Assembly: GCF_013204795.1 (NCBI RefSeq)
Contig: NZ_JABMKW010000018.1
Span: 62,001-126,000, forward strand
From: Pedobacter panaciterrae
Lineage (GTDB): Bacteria > Bacteroidota > Bacteroidia > Sphingobacteriales > Sphingobacteriaceae
DNA length: 64,000 nt
Reading direction: 5' to 3'
Under the pieces are notes generated by a model. That model was not told where the DNA came from. It did not search any database and saw nothing but the letters and a program-made list of their open reading frames with translations. This document shows positions 41,761 to 51,635 of the stretch, one piece after another. Every line of letters begins with the position of its first letter. Positions within the stretch are counted from its first letter, which is position 1. The translations under genes were made by a program, and so were the position numbers.

Positions 41761-44526
41761 CTACTTAGAGAAGTTTATAGCGATAATATTCTTTATTTCT
41801 TCCGGCTTAAATGGCTTCAATATATGCCCATTCATCCCGCAAGCTTTGAACTTGCTATTTTCATCCTGAAGTGTAGATGCAGTAAGCGCAATTATAGGAA
41901 TGGTTTTAAAATACTCATCATCCAGCTCCCTTATAATACTTGTGGTCTCAAACCCATCAATACCTGGCATTTGAATATCCATAAAAATAAGGTCAAAGGT
42001 TTTTGTCATTACCTTCTCAATGGCTTCCCTACCATTTCTGGCAAATTCAAGGTCAAATCCCCATTTACTAAGTATGCGGTTTGCAATCAGAATATTAATT
42101 TCATTATCATCAACAACCAATATCCTTTTTCCAATAAATGAGGCCGGCGGTTCTACTGATTTAACAAGTCCGGTCTTTTGTGTCGCTTTGCTAAATTGAA
42201 TATCGAAAGAGAATTCGGTCCCTTTTCCTTCCTTGCTTTTTACTTTAATGTCCGACTTATATAACTTTAGCAGCTTTTTGGTAATTGCCAAACCAAGACC
42301 TGTGCCTCCATACTTCCGTGATATATCTGTTTTAGCCTGAGTAAATGTTTCAAAAATGTATGATTGCTTATCCTCAGGAATTCCAATACCATTATCCTTT
42401 ACCACAAAGCGCATCACCACAGCTTCTTCATTTTCGCTGACAAGCTCAATCTTTAATTCTATCGTCCCATAATCTGTGAACTTAATTGCGTTTCCAAGTA
42501 AGTTCATCAGGATCTGATACAACCTGGTCTTATCCCCAAGAATATTCACCGGAATCTGATCATCACATGCCAATGTCAGCTTGTCCCCTTTTTGCGCGGC
42601 ATTAATTTGTAAGGAGTTCACAATATCGCAGGCCAGGCTTTTAATGTCTAATGGTATAGCTTCCAGTTCCAGATTACCGGTTTCTATTTTTGTAAAATCC
42701 AGGATGTCGTTAATAATATGCAAAAGGTTTTCCGCAGAAAATTTAAGCACATTCAGATCTTCCAGCTGCGATGCCTTAGGATCATTATCTATCAGCAAAT
42801 GGGTCATCCCAATAACTGCATTTAATGGGGTCCTGATCTCGTGGCTCATTACAGAAAGGAACATCTCCTTCGCCTCACTCAGCTGCAACGCCTGCTCTTT
42901 AGCCTCGAGCAACTCATGCTCTATTTGCTTACGCTGAGTGATATCCGAGATCAGATCAATCTGACGTTCAAGCGAACCCTTATCATTTATAATTGGGGTA
43001 TTGGAAACCGAAAGCCAGATAGATTGGCTGTCCTTGGTTTTGGCTTGTACCTCTATCTCATAAGATTCATTTTTCAGTGACTTTGCCCGGGAGCTTAAGA
43101 TCAGCTCTTTATGCGCTTCGTCTTTAGAAAGCACATCGCCCAGTTCCTTGCCCTTCAGCTCGGCCAAAGAATAACCGGTTAACTTTTTAAGGGATTGGTT
43201 TATCCAGGTCGTTTTGCCTTCGGCATCTGAGATGTTAACTCCAGTATTGGTTTTACTGGCTACCAAAGACAGTACCTGCAGTTCTTCTTCTGCCTTTTTC
43301 TTTTCAGTAATGTCTATAATGATCTCCACCTCCATATCAACCTTTCCTTTATCATCCAGCACCACTGTATTGTAAATAGACAACCAAATGGGTTGTCCGT
43401 CTTTTCTATACGAAAGGAGGTCTACCGTAAAAGACCTGTTTTGTTTGATCAGGAGCCTTGCTTTTTTCAATAGCTCCAAATCCGTTTTGGGGCCAATGAT
43501 CAAATCACCCAGGCGCTTCCCCTTCAAATCATTGATGGTAAATCCCGTGATCTTTTCAAAGGCATCGTTCACCCAGGTTACATGGTTATTGGCATCGCTG
43601 ATCACCACCGCATTATTGATCTTACTGGCTACAAAAGACAGCCTTACCAACTCACTCTCTACCCGTTTATTTTCGGTGATGTCTCTTCCATAGGTATACC
43701 AGCGTCCCTGGCGGGCCACCATATTCCAGCTCAGCCAACGCAACTGGCCATGCTTGCTCTTTACCCTGAATTCTACATTGAATTCTTTAACCTTTTTCTT
43801 TAGTCCTTCTTCAATAATTTCCACCAACCTGCTGATGTCTTCTTTATTGCAAAACTTCCAAATACTTAGTCCTATAGATTCGGGAACCGTATAACCAAGT
43901 ATACTGGTTACCGCATCATTTATAAACAGGATTTTACCTGAGTAATCTAAAATACAATGAATCTCTGGCGAAACTGTCGAAAGATTTAGCAGTTCCTCAA
44001 AACGCTTGGTTTTGGCTTCCAGCTCTATTGTTTTTTTTCTTAAAGTAATATGGGTAATGGTTTCATTGGCAAGTGTTACCAAACCATCTTTCTGGTCATT
44101 GGTTAAGCATCGTGAGACTACATCAAACACTGCAATAACACCTATTTTAAAACCATTTTCATCCAGAAGGGGTGCGCCTGCATAGAAACGGACACCGGGT
44201 TTACCGGTAACCATAGGATGATCTTTAAATCTTTTATCGGTTAAAGTATCCTGTATTTCAAGTATCTCATTTCCTTTAATGGTTTCTGCACTAAAAGACA
44301 CCTCCTTTGAAACGTCTCCATTGCCGATACCGATAAAGGATTTCAAAAAGAGCCGGCTTTCATCAACCAGAACAATAACCGCAATAGGTGCATTACATAT
44401 TAAAGTAGCAAGCTTGGTAATATTGTCGAACTTCTCCTCTGAAGGGGTGTCCAAAATATTATACTCATGCAATACTTTAATACGCTCGCTTTCACTGGCA
44501 GACGAATCCCGGCTCTTCGATAACAT
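41761..44526 (-). CDS. Hybrid sensor histidine kinase (GAF, three PAS, HisKA, HATPase, REC)
   Basis: 921 residues without a clear membrane segment, so cytoplasmic sensing is likely. Order: GAF (about 1-165), PAS domains (about 175-290, 300-410, 420-535; two contain repeated VASKxNxxVxISDA and WVNxxxxKxTGY patterns), HisKA with His562 in SHEIRTPLNAVIGM, HATPase with the N box GNAIKFTDYG and the G boxes DNGIGIPEDK and GTGLGLAI, then a receiver domain with phosphoacceptor Asp850 in FMDIQMPGIDG. No output domain or separate regulator lies next to it, so the final target is unknown. It follows glyA by 19 bp. Confidence 0.93.
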   Translation of the reverse strand: MLSKSRDSSASESERIKVLHEYNILDTPSEEKFDNITKLATLICNAPIAVIVLVDESRLFLKSFIGIGNGDVSKEVSFSAETIKGNEILEIQDTLTDKRFKDHPMVTGKPGVRFYAGAPLLDENGFKIGVIAVFDVVSRCLTNDQKDGLVTLANETITHITLRKKTIELEAKTKRFEELLNLSTVSPEIHCILDYSGKILFINDAVTSILGYTVPESIGLSIWKFCNKEDISRLVEIIEEGLKKKVKEFNVEFRVKSKHGQLRWLSWNMVARQGRWYTYGRDITENKRVESELVRLSFVASKINNAVVISDANNHVTWVNDAFEKITGFTINDLKGKRLGDLIIGPKTDLELLKKARLLIKQNRSFTVDLLSYRKDGQPIWLSIYNTVVLDDKGKVDMEVEIIIDITEKKKAEEELQVLSLVASKTNTGVNISDAEGKTTWINQSLKKLTGYSLAELKGKELGDVLSKDEAHKELILSSRAKSLKNESYEIEVQAKTKDSQSIWLSVSNTPIINDKGSLERQIDLISDITQRKQIEHELLEAKEQALQLSEAKEMFLSVMSHEIRTPLNAVIGMTHLLIDNDPKASQLEDLNVLKFSAENLLHIINDILDFTKIETGNLELEAIPLDIKSLACDIVNSLQINAAQKGDKLTLACDDQIPVNILGDKTRLYQILMNLLGNAIKFTDYGTIELKIELVSENEEAVVMRFVVKDNGIGIPEDKQSYIFETFTQAKTDISRKYGGTGLGLAITKKLLKLYKSDIKVKSKEGKGTEFSFDIQFSKATQKTGLVKSVEPPASFIGKRILVVDDNEINILIANRILSKWGFDLEFARNGREAIEKVMTKTFDLIFMDIQMPGIDGFETTSIIRELDDEYFKTIPIIALTASTLQDENSKFKACGMNGHILKPFKPEEIKNIIAINFSK

Positions 44527-44545
44527 TTAATTTATAACTCCCTTT

Positions 44546-45817
44546 CTATTTATATAGGGGGAACTTGCTTACCAATTCAATTACCTTTTGTTTTACCTGC
44601 TTAAGGTTATTTTCGTCCTCAGCGTTGGTAATTACCTGGTCAATCAGATCAACAATAAGTTCCATTTCTTTTTCTTTAAATCCTCTTGTAGTTATAGCAG
44701 CAGTTCCTACGCGTATACCCGAAGTAACAAATGGAGATTTATCATCAAAAGGAACCATATTTTTATTTACTGTAATGTCGGCTTTTTCAAGTGCATTTTC
44801 AGCAAGCTTCCCTGTGATATTTTTATTTCTTAAATCAATCAGCATCAGGTGGTTATCAGTTCCACCAGAAATAATTCCGTAACCTCTTGATACAAATGCT
44901 TTTGCCATTGCCTGTGCATTTGCCTGTACTTGTTTAACGTAGGCTAAATAATCGTCACTCAAAGCTTCACCAAAAGCAATTGCTTTTGCAGCGATAATGT
45001 GCTCTAAAGGACCACCTTGTGTACCCGGGAAAACAGCCATATCCAATACTGACGACATCATTCTGATTTCGCCTTTAGGTGTTTTTAAACCAAACGGGTT
45101 TTCAAAATCCTTACCCATCATAATCATACCGCCACGTGGGCCACGTAATGTTTTATGTGTAGTTGTGGTAACGATATGGCAATGAGGAAGCGGGTTGGTT
45201 AATAATCCGCGGGCAATAAGACCTGCCGGATGAGAAATATCTGCCATTACCAATGCGCCAATTTTATCAGCTACACTGCGTACAAAAGCATAATCCCACT
45301 CTCTTGAATAAGCAGAAGCACCAACAATGATTAATTTTGGACGTTCAGCTAAAGCTAATTCTTCAAGTTTAGCATAATCAATTAAACCATCTTCTTTTTT
45401 AACTCCGTAAAATAACGGATGATACAATTTTCCTGAAAAGTTAACCGGAGAACCATGAGTTAAGTGACCACCATGAGAAAGATCAAATCCTAAAATCTTA
45501 TCTCCGGGTTGAATTACCGCAAGCATTACAGCAGCGTTTGCCTGTGCACCAGAATGTGGTTGTACATTCACCCATTCCGCACCAAAAAGTTTCTTTGCGC
45601 GTTCAATAGCAATGGTTTCCACCTCATCTACTACCTGGCATCCACCATAATATCTTTTGCCCGGAAGGCCTTCAGCATATTTATTTGTTAAACAAGAACC
45701 AGCGGCTTCCATTACCTGTTTGCTTACAAAATTTTCTGAAGCTATCAGTTCAAGTCCATTTTCCTGACGGTCCAATTCCCTGTCAATCAAATCAAAAATT
45801 AAAGTATCTCTAGTCAT
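44546..45817 (-). CDS. glyA: Serine hydroxymethyltransferase
   Basis: PLP enzyme converting serine and tetrahydrofolate to glycine and 5,10-methylene-THF. 423 residues. Lys222 in TTTTHKTLRGPRGG binds PLP. N-terminal LELIASENFVSKQVMEAAGS, YAEGLPGKRYYGGC and QPHSGAQANAAV are canonical. Length is normal. Divergent from dxs across a 93-bp gap that contains two CTTACTTTG motifs on the plus strand. Confidence 0.97.
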   Translation of the reverse strand: MTRDTLIFDLIDRELDRQENGLELIASENFVSKQVMEAAGSCLTNKYAEGLPGKRYYGGCQVVDEVETIAIERAKKLFGAEWVNVQPHSGAQANAAVMLAVIQPGDKILGFDLSHGGHLTHGSPVNFSGKLYHPLFYGVKKEDGLIDYAKLEELALAERPKLIIVGASAYSREWDYAFVRSVADKIGALVMADISHPAGLIARGLLTNPLPHCHIVTTTTHKTLRGPRGGMIMMGKDFENPFGLKTPKGEIRMMSSVLDMAVFPGTQGGPLEHIIAAKAIAFGEALSDDYLAYVKQVQANAQAMAKAFVSRGYGIISGGTDNHLMLIDLRNKNITGKLAENALEKADITVNKNMVPFDDKSPFVTSGIRVGTAAITTRGFKEKEMELIVDLIDQVITNAEDENNLKQVKQKVIELVSKFPLYK

Positions 45818-45910
45818 TTATCGAAGTATATTTTTGTAAAATTAGCAATTTTCCTTCTTACTTTGATAACAAAATACCTTACTTTGTATTTCTATTGATA
45901 AAACCCCTGC

Positions 45911-47839
45911 ATGGAAGATATTAACGGTCCATTACTACCCAACATAAACTATCCTACTGATTTAAAGCAGTATAAGGAACAAGACCTTGAACAAATTTGC
46001 AAGGAACTTCGTCAATATATTATAGATGTGGTTAGTGTAAATGGTGGACATTTTGGTGCCAGTCTTGGCGTTGTTGAGCTTACAGTAGCCTTACATTACG
46101 CATTAAACACCCCATACGATAAATTAGTCTGGGACGTTGGACATCAGGCTTACGGACACAAAATTCTTACCGGACGCAGGTCAGTTTTTCATACCAACCG
46201 GATATTAAACGGCATTAGTGGCTTCCCAAAAATCAGTGAAAGCGAATATGATACTTTTGGTGTAGGCCACTCTTCTACATCCATCTCAGCAGCTTTGGGC
46301 ATGGCCGTAGCTTCGCACTATAAAGGAGAAACCGATCGTCAGCACGTTGCAGTGATTGGAGATGGTGCCATGACCGCCGGATTGGCATTCGAAGGATTAA
46401 ATCATGCCGGTATTGAAAATTCAAACCTGTTAGTGATACTGAACGACAACTGCATGTCTATCGATCCTAACGTTGGTGCACTAAAAGAATATTTAACAAA
46501 CATTACTACCTCAAAATCTTACAACCGCTTCCGCGATGACATTTCTAATGTGCTTATTAAGCTTTCTGAGCTTGGACCTAATGCGCATAAGTTTGTCAAG
46601 AAAATTGAGAAAAGTATAAAAGGTACGCTGCTTAAACAAAGTAATTTGTTCGAAGCGCTGAACTTCAGATATTTCGGCCCGGTTGATGGTCACGATGTGG
46701 TCCGCCTAACCCAGGTCATTAAAGATTTAAAAGAGATCCCCGGCCCTAAGCTTTTACATTGTGTAACCGTAAAAGGAAAAGGCTTTGCCCTGGCAGAGAA
46801 AGATCAAACAAAGTGGCATGCACCTGGCCTTTTCGATAAAATTACCGGAGAGATAAAAAAATCTGTTCCTGATAAACCACAACCTCCAAAATATCAGGAT
46901 GTTTTTGGCCATACTTTGGTTGAGCTGGCTGAAGCCAATAAAAAAATTGTAGGTGTAACTCCCGCTATGCCATCCGGATCTTCAATGAACATCATGATGA
47001 AGGCAATGCCTGCCCGTGCGTTTGATGTGGGTATTGCAGAACAGCATGCCGTTACTTTTTCCGCAGGATTGGCCACTCAGGGGCTTATTCCATTTTGTAA
47101 CATCTACTCAAGCTTTATGCAAAGAGCTTATGATCAAGTCATTCATGATGTTGCAATACAAAACTTAAATGTTATTTTTTGTCTGGATCGCGCAGGTTTG
47201 GCAGGTGCCGATGGTGCCACACACCATGGTGCTTATGATCTGGCCTATATGCGTTCTATTCCTCACATGACGGTTGCTGCCCCAATGAACGAGGAAGAAC
47301 TACGTAATTTAATGTATACCGCACAGCAAGACAATATGGGGCCTTTTTCCATACGTTATCCCAGAGGAAACGGCGTTATTGTCGACTGGAAACGTCCGCT
47401 AAAAGCATTAGAAGTAGGAAAAGGCAGAAAAATCTGTGACGGCGAAGATGTCGCCATACTTACCATTGGTCACGTGGGTAACTTTGCGGTAGATGCATGC
47501 AAAGAATTGAATAGTGAAGGTATACATCCTGCACATTACGACCTTCGCTTTGCCAAACCTTTAGACCAGGCCATGCTTCATGATGTATTTAAAAGATACA
47601 AACACATCATAACAATTGAAGATGGGTGTGTGCAAGGTGGCGTGGGGAGTGCAATACTTGAATTCATGGCCGACAATGCCTACAATGCTCAGGTAATCCG
47701 TTTAGGTATTCCTGATGACTTTATTGAACATGGTGAGCAGGCCGAATTATGGGCTTTATGTGGTTATGACACAGCAGCAATTATTAATACCGTAAAAAAG
47801 ATTGCCGTAAGCAGAACTACAAAAACAATGGCCTCCTAA
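45911..47839 (+). CDS. dxs: 1-deoxy-D-xylulose-5-phosphate synthase
   Basis: First enzyme of the MEP isoprenoid pathway, condensing pyruvate and glyceraldehyde 3-phosphate with thiamine diphosphate. The 642 residues include GGHFGASLGVVELTVALHYA, the cofactor motif GDGAMTAGLAFEGLNHAG and the transketolase C-terminal signature DRAGLAGADGATHHGAYDL. FGPVDGHDV is present. Length is typical. The stop overlaps the next gene's start as TAATG, so the regulator downstream should be translationally coupled. Confidence 0.97.
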   Translation: MEDINGPLLPNINYPTDLKQYKEQDLEQICKELRQYIIDVVSVNGGHFGASLGVVELTVALHYALNTPYDKLVWDVGHQAYGHKILTGRRSVFHTNRILNGISGFPKISESEYDTFGVGHSSTSISAALGMAVASHYKGETDRQHVAVIGDGAMTAGLAFEGLNHAGIENSNLLVILNDNCMSIDPNVGALKEYLTNITTSKSYNRFRDDISNVLIKLSELGPNAHKFVKKIEKSIKGTLLKQSNLFEALNFRYFGPVDGHDVVRLTQVIKDLKEIPGPKLLHCVTVKGKGFALAEKDQTKWHAPGLFDKITGEIKKSVPDKPQPPKYQDVFGHTLVELAEANKKIVGVTPAMPSGSSMNIMMKAMPARAFDVGIAEQHAVTFSAGLATQGLIPFCNIYSSFMQRAYDQVIHDVAIQNLNVIFCLDRAGLAGADGATHHGAYDLAYMRSIPHMTVAAPMNEEELRNLMYTAQQDNMGPFSIRYPRGNGVIVDWKRPLKALEVGKGRKICDGEDVAILTIGHVGNFAVDACKELNSEGIHPAHYDLRFAKPLDQAMLHDVFKRYKHIITIEDGCVQGGVGSAILEFMADNAYNAQVIRLGIPDDFIEHGEQAELWALCGYDTAAIINTVKKIAVSRTTKTMAS

Positions 47840-48822
47840 TGCCAAATGCCTCAGCGTTAAGGCATCAACCATTTGTAAAGCCAGATCCAGAGTTAATGGA
47901 TCTGGTCATCAATCATCTTTCTTCCTATCACCCACTTCCCAAAGCACTCGAAAACGAAATTAAAGCATGTTTGTTTGATGTACGGGCTAAAAAAAATGAA
48001 TACCTGCTTAAGCAGGGCGAAACGAGCGAATACTTATATCTCATCATTAAAGGTTTGGTAGTTGGTTATACCACACTTAAAAATAAAAAACTTACTACTT
48101 ATATCTGCCTGGAGGGTGAATCTGTTTCAGCTATAAAAGGAATGTACGGCGACGGGCCCTCCGGCGAAAGTATTTACGCTGTAGAGGATTCTCATCTCAT
48201 CGGCTTGCCCATACATAACCTGCTGCAGTGGCTTCAAACCTCATTTGAACTGAACATCATCATCAGAAAAATAGTCGAATCCTTTTACAAATCTGCACAC
48301 CAGCGGTCCAATCTGGTAAGAATGGGGTCAGCCCAGGAGAAATATGAATTCTACCTCAGCACAACAAATCATAATATACAGAGAATTCCCCCTCAATATA
48401 TTGCTGATCTGCTGGATATAAAGCCCGAAACACTCCATAAGATTTTGAAAAAGGCGAAACAGCCAAATGAGGCTTCAGTACAAACTTATTTTGAGTTAAT
48501 TGAAGATTACATGAGGAATCAGGAGGCATTTAAACAGCATGGCTTAACCCTGCCCAAGATGGCAGCCGACCTAAGGGTACCCACCCATCAGCTCTCACAT
48601 GTATTAAATTTTCATTACAAAAAGAGTTTCACTGCCTTTGTAAATCACTACAGGGTTGATTATGTCAGAAGCAAGTTGCAAAACACCTCTGCATGGCAAC
48701 ACCTTACCATAGAGGCTTTAGGAAAAGAAGGTGGCTTCTCCTCAAGAAGTGCCTTTTTCGCTGAGTTTAAGTCACATACCGGTATGACGCCTTCTGAGTA
48801 TGCCAAGTCCCGACAAAATTAA
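47839..48822 (+). CDS. cNMP-binding/AraC-type fusion transcription regulator
   Basis: 327 residues. Residues about 35-135 form a cyclic-nucleotide-binding-like beta roll (NEYLLKQGETSEYLYLIIKGLVVGY). Residues about 175-210 look like a Crp-type helix-turn-helix (IPPQYIADLLDIKPETLHKILKK). Residues about 225-325 are an AraC-type domain ending LGKEGGFSSRSAFFAEFKSHTGMTPSEYAKSR. Two DNA-binding motifs after one sensor roll is not the usual Crp or AraC plan. The ATG shares a base with the dxs stop, hinting at a link with isoprenoid synthesis. Ligand unknown; several cAMP-contacting residues are not evident. Confidence 0.8.
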   Translation: MPNASALRHQPFVKPDPELMDLVINHLSSYHPLPKALENEIKACLFDVRAKKNEYLLKQGETSEYLYLIIKGLVVGYTTLKNKKLTTYICLEGESVSAIKGMYGDGPSGESIYAVEDSHLIGLPIHNLLQWLQTSFELNIIIRKIVESFYKSAHQRSNLVRMGSAQEKYEFYLSTTNHNIQRIPPQYIADLLDIKPETLHKILKKAKQPNEASVQTYFELIEDYMRNQEAFKQHGLTLPKMAADLRVPTHQLSHVLNFHYKKSFTAFVNHYRVDYVRSKLQNTSAWQHLTIEALGKEGGFSSRSAFFAEFKSHTGMTPSEYAKSRQN

Positions 48823-48850
48823 GTCCTGCATTATAAATCAGGACTTAATT
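48817..48850 (+). terminator. Perfect 12-bp hairpin after the fusion regulator gene
   Basis: AATTAAGTCCTG (48817-48828) and CAGGACTTAATT (48839-48850) form a perfect 12-bp stem with a 10-nt loop, overlapping the stop codon and followed by CTCTTTCCTTTCCTT. The T tract is broken, so termination is likely but not certain. Confidence 0.65.
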
Positions 48851-48961
48851 CTCTTTCCTTTCCTTGCCCACCGATAACCTATTGATTATATTTGTTAATA
48901 ATAAATAAACTTATTTATACCGAATAATTAAGTTCAACGATAATTTTATTGCGTCCAAGAA

Positions 48962-49159
48962 ATGGAAACCTCAGAAATCACCTGGTTAAATGCCAACAAA
49001 ACCTACAAAAAATGCCCCTATTGCAAACAAGGAGACTTAGATTCGAGAGTTAAAAGAGGCACTTTAGTTAAATCATTTTTATTTTGGCTTGACCTGAAAA
49101 GATACGCATGCGGATCATGTGGCCGTAAGGTTTACATGGTTGGCAAAAACGAAAAATAG
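48962..49159 (+). CDS. Small zinc-ribbon protein
   Basis: 65-residue protein with CPYC (residues 18-21) and CGSC (residues 51-54), a spacing that fits a zinc ribbon. Between them is a basic and hydrophobic stretch (VKRGTLVKSFLFWLDLKRY). No known function. It could be a nucleic-acid or protein-binding ribbon. It has its own upstream gap of 139 bp and ends 6 bp from the convergent DUF4397 gene. Confidence 0.7.
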   Translation: METSEITWLNANKTYKKCPYCKQGDLDSRVKRGTLVKSFLFWLDLKRYACGSCGRKVYMVGKNEK

Positions 49160-49165
49160 TACGTC

Positions 49166-49879
49166 TTATTTGTGGGTGTATATTTGCAATTTAAATGATT
49201 CCTCTACATCATTCGGTTGTACCAATCCTATCGCCATAACTGTGTAGTACTGCCCCGCTGTTAAAACAGTACTGCTCAAAGTGCCCATGACTGTTCCTTC
49301 AGCAGCATTCTTTGTATCAAAAGAATAAGTTCCCGGGGTAATTTCCGTAAAACTGCTAACCGCTTTATAAGATTTGTCAGTAACCAGATTTGTCGTATCA
49401 TTATTCAAAGACAGATCAAGCGCAGGGGCATCGGGCGATAAGTTTACAAATCTTATAAAAGCCTTTTCAGTGGAATAAGCATCAGGCGTATCTGAAATCA
49501 ACAGCCCATCCATGTTCTCGTTTTTGTTAATTACAAAAAAAGAATAGGCCTTATTGGCCTCTATTGCTATCGTTTTGCTCAGCAGCGCCGTTAGGTCGCT
49601 TTCTGCAGTAAACTTTAGGGTATGGTCTCCTTCAGTCAGGGTAGCATATGGAATTACACCTCCAAATGGCAAAGCGCCCTCAATTACTTTTGTCCCATCC
49701 AGATAGGCATTATAAGTAGCCAGGGTAGGCGATGCATTGATAATCGTTAATGAGGAAAGGCCCGTGGTGTCCGCCGCTTCTTTTTTGCAGGAACTGAATA
49801 ACATGATAGCCAGGGTAATCATCAAAAAAACAAACAATACATCCAGACCTTTATTGGTCTCATTTTTAAAAATATTCAT
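49166..49879 (-). CDS. DUF4397 lipoprotein
   Basis: 237 residues with a longer N-terminus, a hydrophobic signal segment and lipobox FSSC followed by KKEAA. The mature part shows the DUF4397 pattern: LTIINASPTLATYNAYLDGTKV, then FIRFVNLSPDAPALDLSLN and GQYYTVMAIGL, two related beta-rich halves. Function unknown; surface or periplasmic location expected. Last gene of the TonB receptor/LytTR operon, 16 bp after the response regulator gene. Confidence 0.82.
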   Translation of the reverse strand: MNIFKNETNKGLDVLFVFLMITLAIMLFSSCKKEAADTTGLSSLTIINASPTLATYNAYLDGTKVIEGALPFGGVIPYATLTEGDHTLKFTAESDLTALLSKTIAIEANKAYSFFVINKNENMDGLLISDTPDAYSTEKAFIRFVNLSPDAPALDLSLNNDTTNLVTDKSYKAVSSFTEITPGTYSFDTKNAAEGTVMGTLSSTVLTAGQYYTVMAIGLVQPNDVEESFKLQIYTHK

Positions 49880-49895
49880 AAGAGTTTATTAAAAT

Positions 49896-50603
49896 TTATA
49901 GATTTTTTCCATTAACATATGCCTGCAGCGCATGGCGGTATCCCTCGCCAATGGGTATTTCGGTACCAGCAATAATCACCTGTGTCTTTTGTATAGATTC
50001 AATCTTTTCCAGAGAAATGATGTATGATTTATGAATGCGCATAAACCTTCCCGAGCTTAACTTTTCCTCTACCCCCTTCAGCCCCATCCTGGTAATTACC
50101 TGTTTGCCATCCTGTATATTGATCCGCACATAATCTTTAAGGCCTTCAATAAAAGTGATGTCTTGCATCCTCACCTTAACAAGGGAATAATTTGCATTTA
50201 CAAATACATGATCATTTTCCGGTTGAGCCGGTTTAGGCTTTACCTGCCTCACCTGATAAAGTTCTCGTGCTTTTTCAACTGCTTTAAAAAATCTCGAAAA
50301 CGGCACCGGTTTCACCAGATAATCCACCACATCCAGATTAAATCCGTCTAATGCATGTTCGGGATAAGCAGTCACCATAATCACCATTGGAGGTTGTTTC
50401 AACGAGCGCAACAACTCTAAACCGTTTATGCCCGGCATCTGAATATCCAGGAACAGCAGGTCTATCTGTTGCGCCTTTATCAGATCAAATAACTGCATCG
50501 GACCGCGGATAGAAGCAACCACATTTAGATAGGGTATTTGCCGTACATTATCTTCCAGCAGCTTCAGCGCCGGGCTTTCATCATCAATTAATATACAATT
50601 CAT
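49896..50603 (-). CDS. LytTR-family response regulator
   Basis: 235 residues. Receiver domain 1-120 with Asp53 in FLDIQMPGINGLE, and a LytTR DNA-binding domain from about 133 (ITFIEGLKDYVRINIQDGKQVITRMGLKGVEEKL, then FMRIHKSYIISLEKIESI). Partner of the histidine kinase gene ending on the base before its ATG (TAAATG). LytTR proteins bind pairs of 9-bp direct repeats two helical turns apart. Upstream of this operon I found no such pair, so the target may be elsewhere. Confidence 0.93.
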   Translation of the reverse strand: MNCILIDDESPALKLLEDNVRQIPYLNVVASIRGPMQLFDLIKAQQIDLLFLDIQMPGINGLELLRSLKQPPMVIMVTAYPEHALDGFNLDVVDYLVKPVPFSRFFKAVEKARELYQVRQVKPKPAQPENDHVFVNANYSLVKVRMQDITFIEGLKDYVRINIQDGKQVITRMGLKGVEEKLSSGRFMRIHKSYIISLEKIESIQKTQVIIAGTEIPIGEGYRHALQAYVNGKNL

Positions 50604-51635
50604 TTATAAGTTGATTTGAAGTTTAGCTACGTAGGTATTATCGGTTTCTTCTATTTTTAATGCATGGTTCTGAGGGTAAATCAGCTCCAGCCGCCTGCGC
50701 ACATTGGCCAGTCCAATTCCCGAATCCCTTTTATCTGATGTTGATGGCCAGGTTCTTACCGGCGCAATCCCGTTCATTACTTCCATATAAAGCTTACTGG
50801 ATTCAACGGCAATCGAAACATCTATTATCGGATCAGGAAGCATCCCTATCCCGTGTTTAAAGGCATTTTCTACAAAGGGGATTAAAAGCATCGGTTCAAT
50901 CCTATATTCATCAGTTATCCCCGATAGGTAAAGGTTTACCTGAATATCATCGCCAAACCTTAGTAATTGCAAGTTGATGTAGTTCTTCAGGTATTCTGCT
51001 TCTTCTGTAAGTGTGATCTTGCCTTCGTCACTATCATAAAGCATATAGCGCATTAATTGCGACAAACTGATTAGCGAGGGTTCTATCAGTTCCGGTTTCT
51101 TTCTCGACATATAAACCAGCGTATTCAGCACATTGAACATAAAATGCGGGCTGATCTGAGAGGATAAAAATTCCAGCTCGGTTTTCAGTTGAATGTTTTC
51201 AAGTTCCTTTATATGTTTATCACGAATGACCTTATTCATATAAAGACGGTAACTGAAGCTAACCACAATCACAAAAGTGAAGGGCAATACATTCATGAAG
51301 GGTTTCGGATGGGCCATCCGCCGATCCGCAAACCTGGGCATTTCAGGATGCAAAAAGTGATTTGCCAGCATAAACAAAAGCAAGGTCACAACCAGCAGCA
51401 GCACATAAAAATACATGCCATTCTTTTTTTCTCTTATCGGATAAATCACAAAACTGTGTACATAGAAAATGATCATGAGCAAAATATTAGAAAGGAACAG
51501 GTTTTTAAGCATGTCATTTCTAAATTCTGGCGGGGCGCCTCCAAATCTCGATAGAAATGGCAAACTCAGTACCAGCAACCAAATGAGCAAGGGGGCCATA
51601 GCGCTTATTAAGCGCCAGTATTTCGAATTCTTCAT
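50604..51635 (-). CDS. LytS/YehU-type sensor histidine kinase
   Basis: 343 residues with four N-terminal membrane helices (about 10-30, 45-65, 75-92, 115-132), no large extracytoplasmic domain, then a His_kinase domain with His164 in SSQISPHFMFNVLN and an HATPase with PFVENAFKHGIG and GIGLANVRRRLELIYP. The small membrane sensor suggests it senses a membrane state or a partner protein. Its ATG overlaps the DUF4249 stop (TAATG) and the regulator gene follows directly. Confidence 0.92.
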   Translation of the reverse strand: MKNSKYWRLISAMAPLLIWLLVLSLPFLSRFGGAPPEFRNDMLKNLFLSNILLMIIFYVHSFVIYPIREKKNGMYFYVLLLVVTLLLFMLANHFLHPEMPRFADRRMAHPKPFMNVLPFTFVIVVSFSYRLYMNKVIRDKHIKELENIQLKTELEFLSSQISPHFMFNVLNTLVYMSRKKPELIEPSLISLSQLMRYMLYDSDEGKITLTEEAEYLKNYINLQLLRFGDDIQVNLYLSGITDEYRIEPMLLIPFVENAFKHGIGMLPDPIIDVSIAVESSKLYMEVMNGIAPVRTWPSTSDKRDSGIGLANVRRRLELIYPQNHALKIEETDNTYVAKLQINL

